Shown: positions 16,784 through 24,657, counted from the stretch's first letter. The stretch: DNA of 56,927 nucleotides from Candidatus Staskawiczbacteria bacterium (GCA_023245145.1 JAHFKW010000004.1:37318-94244); one strand, 5' to 3'. Made by a program: numbers and translations. The notes: generated from the sequence alone by a model not told the origin.

Positions 16784-17173
16784 TTATGTCGGGCTGGCGG
16801 ATGGCTTTCTACCAGAGCCCATGGTTTTTCTTACATTGCCACGTACGGTTCGATTATTAGTCTTTGTTCTTTGTCCGCGAGTTGGTAGCTTTTTGGAATG
16901 TCTTGTTCCTCGCCAAGCACCAATATCTTTTAATCGCTTAATATTAATCATCACCTGTCTGCGTAAATCTCCTTCAATTTTAGTCACTTTTTCAATGCCG
17001 TCTTTTAAAGCATTCACTTCTTCGGCGGTTAAATCCTTGGCCAATTTATTGGGGTCAATCTTAGTATCCGCTAAAATTTTCTTACTTAAAGAATTCCCCA
17101 CTCCGTAAATGTAAGTGATGGCAATGGCAATTCTTTTATTTTCTGGGATGGTAACTCCCGCAATTCTTGGCAT
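16784..17173 (-). CDS. rpsM: 30S ribosomal protein S13
   Basis: The start at ATG 17173 (MPRIAGVTIPENKRI) is the family start; the longer in-frame extension overlaps rpmJ. The 129-aa protein contains TYIYGVGNSLSKKIL, GDLRRQVMINIKRLKDIGAWRGTRH and GQRTKTNNRTVRGNVRKTMGSGRK. It lies 5 bp downstream of rpmJ. Confidence 0.96.
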   Translation of the reverse strand: MPRIAGVTIPENKRIAIAITYIYGVGNSLSKKILADTKIDPNKLAKDLTAEEVNALKDGIEKVTKIEGDLRRQVMINIKRLKDIGAWRGTRHSKKLPTRGQRTKTNNRTVRGNVRKTMGSGRKPSASPT

Positions 17174-17178
17174 AGGTT

Positions 17179-17295
17179 TTATCCTTGTCTTTGTTTGTGT
17201 TTTGGATTTTTTTTGCAAATAACGTAAAGCGTTCCGTCTCTTTTGACGATCTGACAATCATTGCACATTGGTTTTACGCTTGGTCTGACTTTCAT
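17179..17295 (-). CDS. rpmJ: 50S ribosomal protein L36
   Basis: 38-aa gene: [20 protein letters not shown] followed by [18 protein letters not shown]. Zinc ligands C11, C14, C27 and H32 fit the zinc-binding (C+) form of L36. It sits between infA and rpsM, its standard place. Confidence 0.95.
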   Translation of the reverse strand: MKVRPSVKPMCNDCQIVKRDGTLYVICKKNPKHKQRQG

Positions 17296-17297
17296 AG

Positions 17298-17567
17298 TTA
17301 CTTTAATCGATAAACTATTCTCGCTTTTTTATCGTCGTACGGGCTCATTTCCAGCGTCACTCTGTCACCCGTTAAAATTTTAATCCTATTTAAGCGCATT
17401 TTACCCGACAAAAATCCCATCACTTCCCTTCCGTCTGCTAATAATACCCTAAAAAAGGCATTTGGTAAAGCCTCGATAACCCTGCCTTCCAATTTAATCG
17501 CTTTGGATTTATCTTGGGGAATTTCCGCGGGTTTTCGCTCGTTATTTACTAGTACAATCTCGTCCAT
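17298..17567 (-). CDS. infA: Translation initiation factor IF-1
   Basis: 89 aa OB-fold protein occupying the ribosomal A site during initiation. Shows [63 protein letters not shown], all typical, with a ~20-residue N-terminal extension. First gene of the infA-rpmJ-rpsM-rpsK-rpsD-rpoA-rplQ-rplM-rpsI run. Confidence 0.97.
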   Translation of the reverse strand: MDEIVLVNNERKPAEIPQDKSKAIKLEGRVIEALPNAFFRVLLADGREVMGFLSGKMRLNRIKILTGDRVTLEMSPYDDKKARIVYRLK

Positions 17568-17579
17568 TTGTATAATAAG

Positions 17580-17608
17580 ATGTTATCAAATTAATGCCAA
17601 TTCGTCAA
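17580..17608 (-). promoter_or_regulatory. Promoter of the infA-rpsI operon
   Basis: On the minus strand TTGACG (17603-17608), 17-nt spacer, TAACAT (17580-17585). A second -10 (TATAAT, 17620-17625) lies just upstream without a good -35. Confidence 0.5.
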
Positions 17609-17642
17609 CACTATGGCTTATTATACCCCATTTTTAATCAAT

Positions 17643-17668
17643 AAAAAAGCCCAACCAAGTGATTGGGC
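17643..17668 (-). terminator. Terminator of the 17695 gene
   Basis: On the minus strand GCCCAA and TTGGGC (17649-17668) form a stem followed by TTTTTTATT. It separates this accessory gene from the infA promoter. Confidence 0.85.
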
Positions 17669-17694
17669 CAAAAGAATGACGCAGGCCATGAGTC

Positions 17695-18087
17695 CTAGCC
17701 AATCAACAAATCCGCTACGGACTCATAGAGTCTTGATCGCTCACCTTCCGCCGAGGAAGCGTGAATGACAACCATGACCTGAATTTTACCGACACCTTTC
17801 CAATGTTCCCTGATGAGACCATAAACGATGTCTTTGAGGGCCTGAAGCGCCCCGTCAAAATCCCTTCCCTCCTTGATGGTGATGCTGCTCGCGTTGTAAC
17901 TGACGAACGGTTCTTGGCCCACAGCAGGATCTGTCTCCTGGACATACATTTCTGCGGGCCCCATGGTGCCCACTGGGACACCGAAAAACTTTGCGACCAC
18001 TTCTTTCTCCAAGCGCGACCTCAATTGGTCGAGCGCGAGTTTGAGTTTAAGTGGAGCGTCCTTAATCGTCACAGCTTTGAATTTCAT
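17695..18087 (-). CDS. Accessory protein of unknown function
   Basis: 130 aa from ATG 18087 (MKFKAVTIKDAPLKLKL), chosen because AAAGGA lies 9 nt upstream; a longer frame starts at 18123. It is a mixed alpha/beta soluble protein with no recognised motif; the C-terminal half (KIQVMVVIHASSAEGERSRLYESVADLLIG) looks like a strand-turn-helix. GC-rich codon use, private promoter (18154-18182) and terminator mark it as one of the autonomous accessory genes. Confidence 0.7.
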   Translation of the reverse strand: MKFKAVTIKDAPLKLKLALDQLRSRLEKEVVAKFFGVPVGTMGPAEMYVQETDPAVGQEPFVSYNASSITIKEGRDFDGALQALKDIVYGLIREHWKGVGKIQVMVVIHASSAEGERSRLYESVADLLIG

Positions 18088-18153
18088 GACAGTTTTTCCT
18101 TTGCAAGAAGATTGAATTTTCAAGGGACTAACAATGACCCTCGACCTACTAGA

Positions 18154-18182
18154 ATACTATATGTATTTATTGAAAAAGTCAA
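18154..18182 (-). promoter_or_regulatory. Sigma70-type promoter of the 17695-18087 gene
   Basis: TTGACT (18177-18182), 17-nt spacer, TAGTAT (18154-18159) on the minus strand, about 65 nt upstream of the ATG. Confidence 0.65.
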
Positions 18183-18337
18183 TAGCAACGTAGCAAAAAA
18201 ACAAAAAACGCCGGTTTGGCGCTTAATAAAACTGGTGAGCTCGATTTAAAAATTCAGACCAACCACTATAAAATTCTCCACTTGACACGCGATTATAATC
18301 TGCTATACTTAATTTACTTTTGGGGTTACCCACCGAT

Positions 18338-18354
18338 CCCCCGCTTAGCGGGGG
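18338..18354. repeat. Palindrome containing a stop codon
   Basis: CCCCCGCTTAGCGGGGG is a perfect 17-nt palindrome. On the minus strand its centre supplies the TAA that ends the MazF-like gene, so the last residues (HPR) come from the palindrome. Confidence 0.6.
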
Positions 18355-18752
18355 TGATGATGAGAAAGCTCGAGCAACGTCTCGAGTTTTTCTTTTACTT
18401 TGTCAAAATCCGAATCATCAAGAGCTGCAAGTCGTCGCTGAAAACGATTTGCATTAAACATTCTTATTTGGTACAGCAACACATATCTCTTTTCACCATG
18501 AACCGTCACATCAACAAACCATGTGCCAACTTTCTCTTTAGTAGAAAGTGGCATACCAATAAAGTTAGTGCTTGATAACTTTTTCAATATCAGCACGGGT
18601 CTTTGATAATCTTTGCCTTTCCCACAAGATTCAGTTTGTATGTTGACCCCAACAGAGCACCACCAAATATCGCCAGATTTAAACAGATATTTCTCTTTTT
18701 TATTCTCCAAGTCCTTCTTTCGTAAATTCCAATTATCAAAATCCTTATTCAT
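18345..18752 (-). CDS. MazF/PemK-like toxin-family protein
   Basis: 135 aa. After an N-terminal charged helix (about 1-22), the MazF/PemK fold is suggested by FKSGDIWWCSVGVN, GKGKDYQRPVLILKKL, NFIGMPLSTK and VLLYQIRMFNANRFQRRLAAL. Family members are sequence-specific endoribonucleases. It follows the membrane protein at 18758 by 5 bp, and no antitoxin gene is visible next to it, so it may be orphaned, neutralised in trans, or domesticated. Its stop codon lies inside a perfect palindrome (18338-18354). Confidence 0.75.
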   Translation of the reverse strand: MNKDFDNWNLRKKDLENKKEKYLFKSGDIWWCSVGVNIQTESCGKGKDYQRPVLILKKLSSTNFIGMPLSTKEKVGTWFVDVTVHGEKRYVLLYQIRMFNANRFQRRLAALDDSDFDKVKEKLETLLELSHHHPR

Positions 18753-18757
18753 ACCTC

Positions 18758-20014
18758 CTAAAAGTTAAACCCTATGTTAATCCTATCCTTATTGCTTGGC
18801 GCCTTGTGCACCCAAAATGGCCAGAAAGAAATTTCGCTACGAGTCACTGCCCCGCCATATTTTTGGTCAATCATCTGTTTAATCTGGCTGGCCGACAAGC
18901 GACTGGAAAATTCCACCACCTCATTTTTTTGAATATCCAAATATGTTCCAAAACTTACTTTAATAACCAAGCTCTCTGTTCCGCCCGCCATGTCCACCGC
19001 CTCGGCAGAATATTGCACATCCAAACTTTTTTCCAAATATTCTTTTCCTTCGGGCAATTGGGCCAACAAATCACTTTTTACAAAAGAGGTAATGTCGGAT
19101 TTTTTAAACACCAACGCCGACACGCGCACCTTAGCTGTTTCATTAAAATTATCCGCAATGCTATCGGCTTTTACGCTGGCCGTAGCCCCCACCACGTTTT
19201 TAGTAATAGCATTATCCAGTAAAATATAGTCAGCCGAAATCTTACTTCGCAAAGCTACTTCGGCATCCGCCAAGACTTTTTTGGTCAGCACTTCTTTAGC
19301 ATTGGCAATGTCCGCATTAGTGACTTTCTTGACATCACCTGTATATCCGCCTTCCATGGCTGATGTTGACTCCGCCCAAATGCTGTAATAATACGAAGTT
19401 CCCGATAATTTGGGAACCGAAAATTTGGATGCACCAATGTTGTAGGCCGGTCCGCTTTCTTCGGCTTGAACTTTAACACTAATAGACCCGGCAGTTTTAC
19501 CCGACATAGCCGGAACCATAACTTTATCCAGCGTCACGAAATACTTTCCTGAATCCGACAAAAAGTGCGTGCCAACTTTTAAAGACAGTGGCGAAGATGG
19601 ACTAATTTTATTATAAATCTTAATGGTGCCGGTGGCCTTGCCATCGTTGGAGGCGCTACCCGAGGCCGGGAAATTTTGCGTGGCTTCTTTGGATTCTTCC
19701 ACATACATCGCCGGAATTATCTTTTTGGCAATATCCACCGTATTGAATTTTTTACTAGCCGTGATTTTTTCTTGAAAAGAAATAGTGTCAATTTTTGGCC
19801 AAATTTGAATATCGGCTTTGGGTAAAGTATTAAAGAAATAAATTCCCAAAAGCAACACCACCACCCCTCCTCCCATCATCAATTCTATCAATGGAAATCG
19901 CCTTTCCGGAGTGCTTGGCTTTGATTCTATTTTAACCACCGGCACCACTTTTGAGGCTATCTTTCTTTTTTTAACCAACTTTGGCGGTTTAATGTCGTAG
20001 ATTTTTTTAGGCAT
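18758..20014 (-). CDS. Membrane-anchored protein with baseplate-J-like region
   Basis: 418 aa. A basic cytoplasmic N-terminus (about 1-42) is followed by one transmembrane span (about 44-63) and a long extracellular beta-rich part. ATGTIKIYNKISPSSPLSLKVGTHFLSDSGKYF, then SVKVQAEESGPAYNIG, resembles the baseplate J/gp47-type domain found in many CPR membrane proteins. The role is unknown; a structural or secretion-related surface function is possible. It is followed at 5 bp by the MazF-like gene. Confidence 0.6.
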   Translation of the reverse strand: MPKKIYDIKPPKLVKKRKIASKVVPVVKIESKPSTPERRFPLIELMMGGGVVVLLLGIYFFNTLPKADIQIWPKIDTISFQEKITASKKFNTVDIAKKIIPAMYVEESKEATQNFPASGSASNDGKATGTIKIYNKISPSSPLSLKVGTHFLSDSGKYFVTLDKVMVPAMSGKTAGSISVKVQAEESGPAYNIGASKFSVPKLSGTSYYYSIWAESTSAMEGGYTGDVKKVTNADIANAKEVLTKKVLADAEVALRSKISADYILLDNAITKNVVGATASVKADSIADNFNETAKVRVSALVFKKSDITSFVKSDLLAQLPEGKEYLEKSLDVQYSAEAVDMAGGTESLVIKVSFGTYLDIQKNEVVEFSSRLSASQIKQMIDQKYGGAVTRSEISFWPFWVHKAPSNKDRINIGFNF

Positions 20015-20026
20015 ACATTAAAAAAA

Positions 20027-21640
20027 TTACCTTAAAACTGCTTTTATTCTGCGCACTCCCTGACTTGAGGCTTCCTCTTTTAAGATTTTAAATTGACCCA
20101 ATTCTTTGGTATTGCCAACATGTGGACCTCCACAAAATTCCTTACTGACCACGCCATCTTTGCTCTGCCCCGCCGAAGCCTTGGCGAAGGAGGGTCCTTC
20201 TATAAAATATACACTGACCGTATTTCCGTATTTTACACCAAATTCCATTTCAGCTCCAATTTTTTGCGCCTCTTTTAATGGCATCTCTCTCTGAATTACA
20301 TTCAATCCAGCATCAATGTTTAATTGTACCATACTTTCCAGTTTTTGTTTTTCCACATCTGTCAATTTTCTGTCAAACGAAAAATCCAGACGCAATCTTT
20401 CCTGATTAATGTTACTACCCCTTTGTTTCACTTCTTTTCCAAACATTTCTTGGAGCGCGGCCAACAGCAAATGATGCGCGGTGTGTAATTTTACGGTCGC
20501 CGGTTCATGATCTGCCAATCCCCCCTTAAACATGCCAGCCGAAGCCGTACGTGAAAGTTCTTGGTGTTGCTTGAGCAGTGCATCAAATTCTGGCTGATTA
20601 AAATTTTTAATTTTGTCACGCAACACATCCACTGGCAGACCATACGTTTCGTACAAAGAAAAAATTTCTTGGGCGTCCATATCTTCTTTAACATGTTTTA
20701 AACCCTCTTTCATGGCCACTGTAAAAGCCTTAAATTCTGCTTCAACCACATTTTTCACTACTTGAAAATTATCTAAAGAAAAACCAGGATACATCATAAT
20801 CCGGCGCATTAACCTTCGCAAAACATACCCCTGATTTTTATTGGAGGGCCGAGCACCATCTAAAATCAAGGCTACAATGGCCCGGGTATGGTCTTTTATT
20901 ATCCGCTCTTCTTTGGTACTGGCACCGCCCTGCCTCTCCGGCAGGCGGGCAAAAATATCCGTGTCAAAAACCGTTGGCACGTTTTGTATTACCATTGCCA
21001 ATCTTTCCAACCCCATGCCGGTATCAATACCTTTTATTTCTAACGGTTTTAAGGTTTTATCTTTTTGTTGGTAAAACTCATTAAATACCAAATTCCAAAT
21101 TTCAATTCCACTCACATATATTTCCGTAGTTGGTCCGCAAGGCCCTTCGTCACCGGTCGGACCCCAAAAATTGTCAGCTCGCCCACATTTTTTAATAGTA
21201 ATATTTTTATCAAGTGACTGCCAAATATCAAATGATTCTTGATCAAATGGCACACCTTCCGTACCTTCAAAAACAGTGACGTAATCAATCTTAAGCCCCA
21301 ATTCTTTAGTGACAAATTCATGAGCATAACTAATAGCTTCTTTTTTCCAGTATCCGCCAAATGAAAAATTTCCCAACATTTCAAAAAAGGTCAGGTGGCG
21401 TTCGTCCCCCACTTCTTCAATGTCTGAAGTTCGAATGCACTTTTGACAACTGGCTACATTTTTACCCCAAGGCGATTCTTCACCCAAATAATAGGGCTTA
21501 AATTGTTGCATACCGGCGGTTGTAAAAAGCACCGAAGGGTCAGTTGGCAGAAGCGAAGAACTGGGCACAATTTTGTGTCCCCCATTCTCTTTTTTAGAAA
21601 AAAAATCTAAAAATGATTGCCGTAATTCGTTTGAATTCAT
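20027..21640 (-). CDS. alaS: Alanyl-tRNA synthetase, minimal form with two palindrome insertions
   Basis: Start ATG 21640 (MNSNELRQSFLDFF), giving 537 aa against about 875 for typical AlaRS. The class II catalytic core (PSVLFTTAGMQQFKPYYLG, TSDIEEVGDERHLTFFEMLGNFSFG, GIDTGMGLERLAMV) and the editing domain (HTAHHLLLAAL, CGGPHV zinc motif) are present. The C-Ala domain is absent. Two repeat-derived segments are inserted in frame: ARLPERQGG near residue 232, and PSFAKASAGQSKDG just before the editing-site CGGPH. Confidence 0.96.
   Translation of the reverse strand: MNSNELRQSFLDFFSKKENGGHKIVPSSSLLPTDPSVLFTTAGMQQFKPYYLGEESPWGKNVASCQKCIRTSDIEEVGDERHLTFFEMLGNFSFGGYWKKEAISYAHEFVTKELGLKIDYVTVFEGTEGVPFDQESFDIWQSLDKNITIKKCGRADNFWGPTGDEGPCGPTTEIYVSGIEIWNLVFNEFYQQKDKTLKPLEIKGIDTGMGLERLAMVIQNVPTVFDTDIFARLPERQGGASTKEERIIKDHTRAIVALILDGARPSNKNQGYVLRRLMRRIMMYPGFSLDNFQVVKNVVEAEFKAFTVAMKEGLKHVKEDMDAQEIFSLYETYGLPVDVLRDKIKNFNQPEFDALLKQHQELSRTASAGMFKGGLADHEPATVKLHTAHHLLLAALQEMFGKEVKQRGSNINQERLRLDFSFDRKLTDVEKQKLESMVQLNIDAGLNVIQREMPLKEAQKIGAEMEFGVKYGNTVSVYFIEGPSFAKASAGQSKDGVVSKEFCGGPHVGNTKELGQFKILKEEASSQGVRRIKAVLR
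20167..20196. repeat. In-frame palindromic element in alaS (FAKASAG type)
   Basis: Core GCCGAAGCCTTGGCGAAGG. The same core occurs in rpmC (31411-31434), rpsC (32454-32480) and the surface protein (51829-51861). Here it is translated as SFAKASAG immediately upstream of the editing-domain cysteine motif. Confidence 0.85.
20925..20950. repeat. In-frame palindromic element in alaS (GCCTGCC/GGCAGGC type)
   Basis: TGCC-tctcc-GGCA hairpin core with GC-rich flanks, translated as ARLPERQGG within the catalytic domain. A related copy is intergenic at 25802-25826. Confidence 0.7.
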
Positions 21641-21669
21641 GGCGTAATTATAAAACAAAAAATTCATTT

Positions 21670-21705
21670 CCGCAACAACAAAAAACACCATTTTAGGTGT
21701 TTTAT
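21670..21705 (-). terminator. Terminator upstream of alaS
   Basis: On the minus strand AACACC-TAAAAT-GGTGTT followed by TTTTGTTG, closing the transcription unit that begins at the 22493-22521 promoter. It is flanked on both sides by T/A runs, so it could act both ways. Confidence 0.75.
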
Positions 21706-21847
21706 TTTTAATTCCCTTCTCTCAAACCACAAACATTTTGTGGGCTGGGAGAAGTGGGTGTTGGAGTTGCATGACTGTGAAACTCCAACACCCCCTCGAA
21801 TGGACCAGATAGGAATTGAACCTATCGGCATTTTCGTGCTAAAAGCA

Positions 21848-21937
21848 CTACTTGCCGTCACACCCGGACTGGCCCAACTTACAAAGGCCATGGTTCCTCA
21901 TCTTGCCACAAGGTATTTTACGTCGTCTACCGGCCAT
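21848..21937 (-). CDS. Possible 29-aa cysteine-rich basic peptide
   Basis: ATG 21937 to TAG 21850, with AGGAAGG about 11 nt upstream. It encodes a basic start (MAGRRRKIPCGK) and three cysteines (residues 10, 19, 26). It lies inside the structured transcript between the 104-aa ORF and the T-arm. Coding status is uncertain. Confidence 0.25.
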   Translation of the reverse strand: MAGRRRKIPCGKMRNHGLCKLGQSGCDGK

Positions 21938-21978
21938 CTCGATCGACGCCTTCCTAATTTTCTCCAGGAGGAGAGGAG

Positions 21979-22293
21979 TTACCACCCGACCACCTCCTCG
22001 GATACTCGGCTATAACCGAGTTGCCCCAACTTGTGCGCGATGAACTGGAGTGAGCAACTCCAGTTCACACCAGCCATGGTGGAGAAATCTCCACCATACT
22101 GATTGCCGGGCACCTCACTTCGCCCTTCGGTGGCGGGAATAAACCCGCTCAGACGCTCGAACCAGTAACGGCTGAGCGAGATCTCACGGCCGTCGGTCGT
22201 GAGAGCGAAAAAGCTCTCAACGTCCCGACAGTGAGAATTTTTGGCTCCGCAGTGAATCCTGGTCCACTTACGAACTGCGATGATGTCGGCCAT
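21979..22293 (-). CDS. Possible 104-aa accessory protein in the structured transcript
   Basis: ATG 22293 preceded by GAAGGGGGAATATC, almost the same leader as the 25455 gene (GAGGGAGAATATC), which supports translation. The sequence (MADIIAVRKWTRIHCGAKNSH to the end) matches no family I recognise. Against it, the frame coincides with seven strong hairpins, so RNA structure rather than protein may be what is conserved. Confidence 0.4.
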   Translation of the reverse strand: MADIIAVRKWTRIHCGAKNSHCRDVESFFALTTDGREISLSRYWFERLSGFIPATEGRSEVPGNQYGGDFSTMAGVNWSCSLQFIAHKLGQLGYSRVSEEVVGW

Positions 22294-22492
22294 GATATTC
22301 CCCCTTCAAGCAATAAAGAGACATACACATCCCCACTGGCGATATACCAGCGGCAAACATATACATTCCCTTCTTCCAGCCCACCAACCGTGGCCACAGC
22401 CAGGCGCCCCAGAAAGAGCCTTACTGACGGACTGAAAGAAAGGTAGGATTTTCAAGGTTCGTTCAAAAACTATCTCTTTATCCTATACCTTC

Positions 22493-22521
22493 ATTATACA
22501 CCCATCAAGCAACCTTGTCAA
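22493..22521 (-). promoter_or_regulatory. Perfect consensus sigma70 promoter
   Basis: TTGACA (22516-22521), 17-nt spacer, TATAAT (22493-22498) on the minus strand: exact consensus at both boxes and ideal spacing, the strongest promoter in the window. Transcription should begin near 22486. Confidence 0.85.
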
Positions 22522-22540
22522 GCCCACGCGGTTTTACACC

Positions 22541-22576
22541 CAAAAACAGCCGTTTTGCCTAGGCAAACGGACTGTT
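22541..22576 (-). terminator. Terminator of map-tpiA
   Basis: On the minus strand AAACAGTCCGTTT and AAACGGCTGTTT form a long stem around GCCTAGGC, followed by TTTT. It is 7 bp after the tpiA stop. Confidence 0.85.
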
Positions 22577-22582
22577 TAGTCA

Positions 22583-23320
22583 TTAAGAACCCTTTTCTAC
22601 AATCTTTATAAATTCTTCTGCATTCAGTGACGCGCCGCCAACCAAGAGGCCGTCCACCACTTCCAAATATTCTTGAGCATTATCAGCTTTCACACTTCCA
22701 CCGTACAACACTCTCACATCCCCTACTAAATTTTTTATCGTTTCCATAGCTTTTTTTACATCTTCCGGCCGGCAGTTTTTTCCAGTGCCAATCGCCCACA
22801 CGGGCTCGTAAGCTACAATTAATCCTGAAGCCTGAAGCCTGAAACCTGAAACCCCTGCAAGCTGTTCCCTCAAAACCTCCTCCCTATTTTCGCCTTCGTT
22901 TTCACCAACACACAAAATTGGCGTCATGCCAACCTCCAAAACTGCCTGCAGTTTTTTGGCGACATCTTCATTGGTTTCACCAAAATATTTCCTTCTTTCG
23001 GAATGACCAACAATTACATATTTCACATTCGAACTTTTCAACATTGCCGGCGAAATTTCTCCCGTAAACGCTCCTTTATTTTCCCAAAACACATTTTGAG
23101 CACCCAATTTCAATCTTGAATACTGCCGCCCATGAAATTGGGCGAGCCTCGCCCCTCTTGGGGCGGGAAATTTTAAACTTGAAACATAAATAAACGGTGG
23201 GCAAATCACCACTTCGGCTTTAGCGTCTTTTACGCCGGCTTTGATGGCATCAAAAAGTTCCAACGCCTCTTTCTGGCTGGCCGGATTCATCTTCCAGTTT
23301 CCAATAATTATTTTGTTCAT
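22583..23320 (-). CDS. tpiA: Triosephosphate isomerase with two repeat-derived insertions
   Basis: Interconverts DHAP and glyceraldehyde-3-phosphate. 245 aa with the N-terminal GNWKMNP (Lys12), catalytic His in VIVGHSERR, catalytic Glu in AYEPVWAIGTG and the phosphate loops LYGGSVK and GLLVGGASL. Two extra segments stand out: FPAPRGARLAQFHGRQYSR just before KLGAQNVFWE (DNA 23103-23167, dense palindromes), and GVSGFRLQASG before LIVAYEP (DNA 22824-22851, tandem CCTGAAR words). Both sit in surface loops, so activity is probably retained. Confidence 0.96.
   Translation of the reverse strand: MNKIIIGNWKMNPASQKEALELFDAIKAGVKDAKAEVVICPPFIYVSSLKFPAPRGARLAQFHGRQYSRLKLGAQNVFWENKGAFTGEISPAMLKSSNVKYVIVGHSERRKYFGETNEDVAKKLQAVLEVGMTPILCVGENEGENREEVLREQLAGVSGFRLQASGLIVAYEPVWAIGTGKNCRPEDVKKAMETIKNLVGDVRVLYGGSVKADNAQEYLEVVDGLLVGGASLNAEEFIKIVEKGS
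22824..22851. repeat. Tandem heptads inside tpiA
   Basis: Four consecutive CCTGAAR words in frame, coding for the loop SGFRLQASG. Confidence 0.75.
23103..23167. repeat. Palindrome cluster inside tpiA
   Basis: CCCAATTTCA (23103-23112) pairs with TGAAATTGGG (23133-23142); GGGCGAG-C-CTCGCCC and CGCCCC-TCTT-GGGGCG follow. The segment is translated as about 19 residues absent from ordinary TIM sequences. Confidence 0.75.
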
Positions 23321-23332
23321 ATGTTTTATTTA

Positions 23333-24079
23333 TTATACCTCCGTCAACACTTTACATCCATCTTTCGTAATCACCAACGTATGTTCAAAGTGAGCGGCTA
23401 AAAGCCCATCGCGAGTGGCAAAACCGTATCCGTCTTTGGCCTTACGAATTTGCCATGTGCCTTGGGTTACCATGGGCTCAATGCAAATCACCATCCCCTC
23501 TTTTAATTCAACACCCTTATGACGCTGACCATAGTTTGGAATTTGCGGATCTTCATGCACCTCCTTGCCAATACCATGACCACACAAATCCCGTACCACG
23601 CCAAACCCTTGGTCTTCCACAAAACGCTGAATGGTATGCCCTAAGTCCCCCACTGTCACCCCCGCCCGCGCTTTTTTTAATCCAAGTCGCAAAGCTTTTT
23701 TGGTCACTTCTTTTAACCTTCTGGCTTCAAAACTAACTTCCCCCACGGCCACCGTCACAGCCATATCGGTGTTGTATCCTTTCCATTTTACGCCCAAATC
23801 CAGGCCTACCAAATCCCCATTTTTTAACATATATTTGGATGGATAACCATGCACAATGACATCATTAACCGAAGCACACAGTGAATACGGAAAACCTTCG
23901 TAGCCCTTAAAAGCCGGTTTGGCACCCGCAGCCAAAATGAGAGCCTCGGCGGCTCTGTCTAATTGCAAAGTGGTAATTCCCGCCACCGCCATTTTTTCAA
24001 TTTCTTTAAGTACGGTAGCCAGAATTTTTCCACCTTCGGCCATAATGGCAATTTCTTGTGGAGTTTTAATTAAGTTCAT
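23333..24079 (-). CDS. map: Methionine aminopeptidase type I
   Basis: Removes N-terminal Met. 248 aa, family length. Metal ligands are visible: VGLDLGVKWKGYNTDMAVTV (two Asp), GHGIGKEVHEDPQIPNYG (His), ICIEPMV (Glu) and FEHTLVIT (Glu). It overlaps the upstream kinase by 4 nt; the order adk-kinase-map-tpiA extends the usual spc-region adk-map pair. Confidence 0.97.
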   Translation of the reverse strand: MNLIKTPQEIAIMAEGGKILATVLKEIEKMAVAGITTLQLDRAAEALILAAGAKPAFKGYEGFPYSLCASVNDVIVHGYPSKYMLKNGDLVGLDLGVKWKGYNTDMAVTVAVGEVSFEARRLKEVTKKALRLGLKKARAGVTVGDLGHTIQRFVEDQGFGVVRDLCGHGIGKEVHEDPQIPNYGQRHKGVELKEGMVICIEPMVTQGTWQIRKAKDGYGFATRDGLLAAHFEHTLVITKDGCKVLTEV

Positions 24080-24657
24080 TCGTTGGTTATTTTTGATAAA
24101 ATGTTATTGACTTGCATTATCGCATCTTCCAGTTTTCCCGTATTTATAATCGTAAAATCTGCCATAGCAATTGGCCCGCCTTTTTCAATATTTTCTATTT
24201 CAGAATAATCACGTTTTTTTGAATCGTCTTTTAATATTGATCTAAAACGATTATCTACATCATTGCTAGCGGTTCTATTTTCCAATCTCTCATATCTTAA
24301 TGTCGGCGGAGCGTATATGGCGAGCACATACATATTGCTACCATATTTTTCTTTCAGTATTTTATACTCTGTCCAACTGTAGAGTCCATCCCCCACCACA
24401 TTTGACGTTTCAAGGAATGTATCAAATTGGGAAATATTTAATATAGCCATCGCCCCCATACCATGCTCATTTCTTAATCGCTCACGGACTATTTTTTCAT
24501 TTGTTTCGTTAACTTCCAGTTCTTCTATTTTTATTTCATCTATGACAACCTGTCCAAATCGCACATATTCAAAACCTTTTTTGACTAGTTCATCGGCAAC
24601 AATACTTTTTCCAGAGCCAGCCATTCCCACGGTAAAAATAATCTTATTTTTCATCAC
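24076..24657 (-). CDS. P-loop nucleotide/CoA-type kinase
   Basis: 193 aa with Walker A FTVGMAGSGKSIVADEL at the N-terminus, a lid-like R-rich segment (RYERLENR, RFRSILKDD) and DFTIINTGKLEDAIMQV near the end, the layout of dephospho-CoA kinase or AAA_18-type nucleoside kinases. The exact substrate is unclear. It overlaps adk by 14 nt and map by 4 nt, indicating tight coupling. Confidence 0.75.
   Translation of the reverse strand: MMKNKIIFTVGMAGSGKSIVADELVKKGFEYVRFGQVVIDEIKIEELEVNETNEKIVRERLRNEHGMGAMAILNISQFDTFLETSNVVGDGLYSWTEYKILKEKYGSNMYVLAIYAPPTLRYERLENRTASNDVDNRFRSILKDDSKKRDYSEIENIEKGGPIAMADFTIINTGKLEDAIMQVNNILSKITNE

Larger units (their letters stand above)
21680..22486 (-). ncRNA. Candidate highly structured transcript with a tRNA-like arm
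   Basis: Expected transcript of a perfect promoter (22493-22521) ending at the 21670-21705 terminator, ~800 nt. It is packed with perfect inverted repeats: 21756-21793 (13-bp arms), 22041-22067 (11 bp), 22076-22097 (10 bp), 22200-22219 (7 bp), 22146-22152 with 22172-22178 (7 bp), 22004-22021 (6 bp), 22133-22148 (5 bp). Near 21801-21830 a GATAGG-TTCAATT-CCTATC hairpin is a perfect tRNA T-arm followed by CTGGTCCA. It also contains short ORFs (21979-22293, 21848-21937). It is not tmRNA, RNase P, SRP or 6S RNA by any signature I can see. Confidence 0.45.

Noticed and set aside
21801-21876. Functional tRNA-Lys or tRNA-Ala
   Set aside because: Acceptor and T-arm pair, but the D-stem cannot form, spacing before the D-loop is three bases too long and the anticodon stem has a mismatch. 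At best a degenerate or tRNA-like arm.
21800-22266. tmRNA
   Set aside because: A T-arm at the 3' side and a distant complementary 5' segment suggested it, but there is no tag ORF ending in AA-stop, no GGxUUCGAC D-loop, and the better 5' partner lacks the G3:U70 alanine pair.
22149-22397. 82-aa ORF from GTG 22397
   Set aside because: No Shine-Dalgarno, overlaps the better-supported 104-aa frame, and lies in structured sequence.
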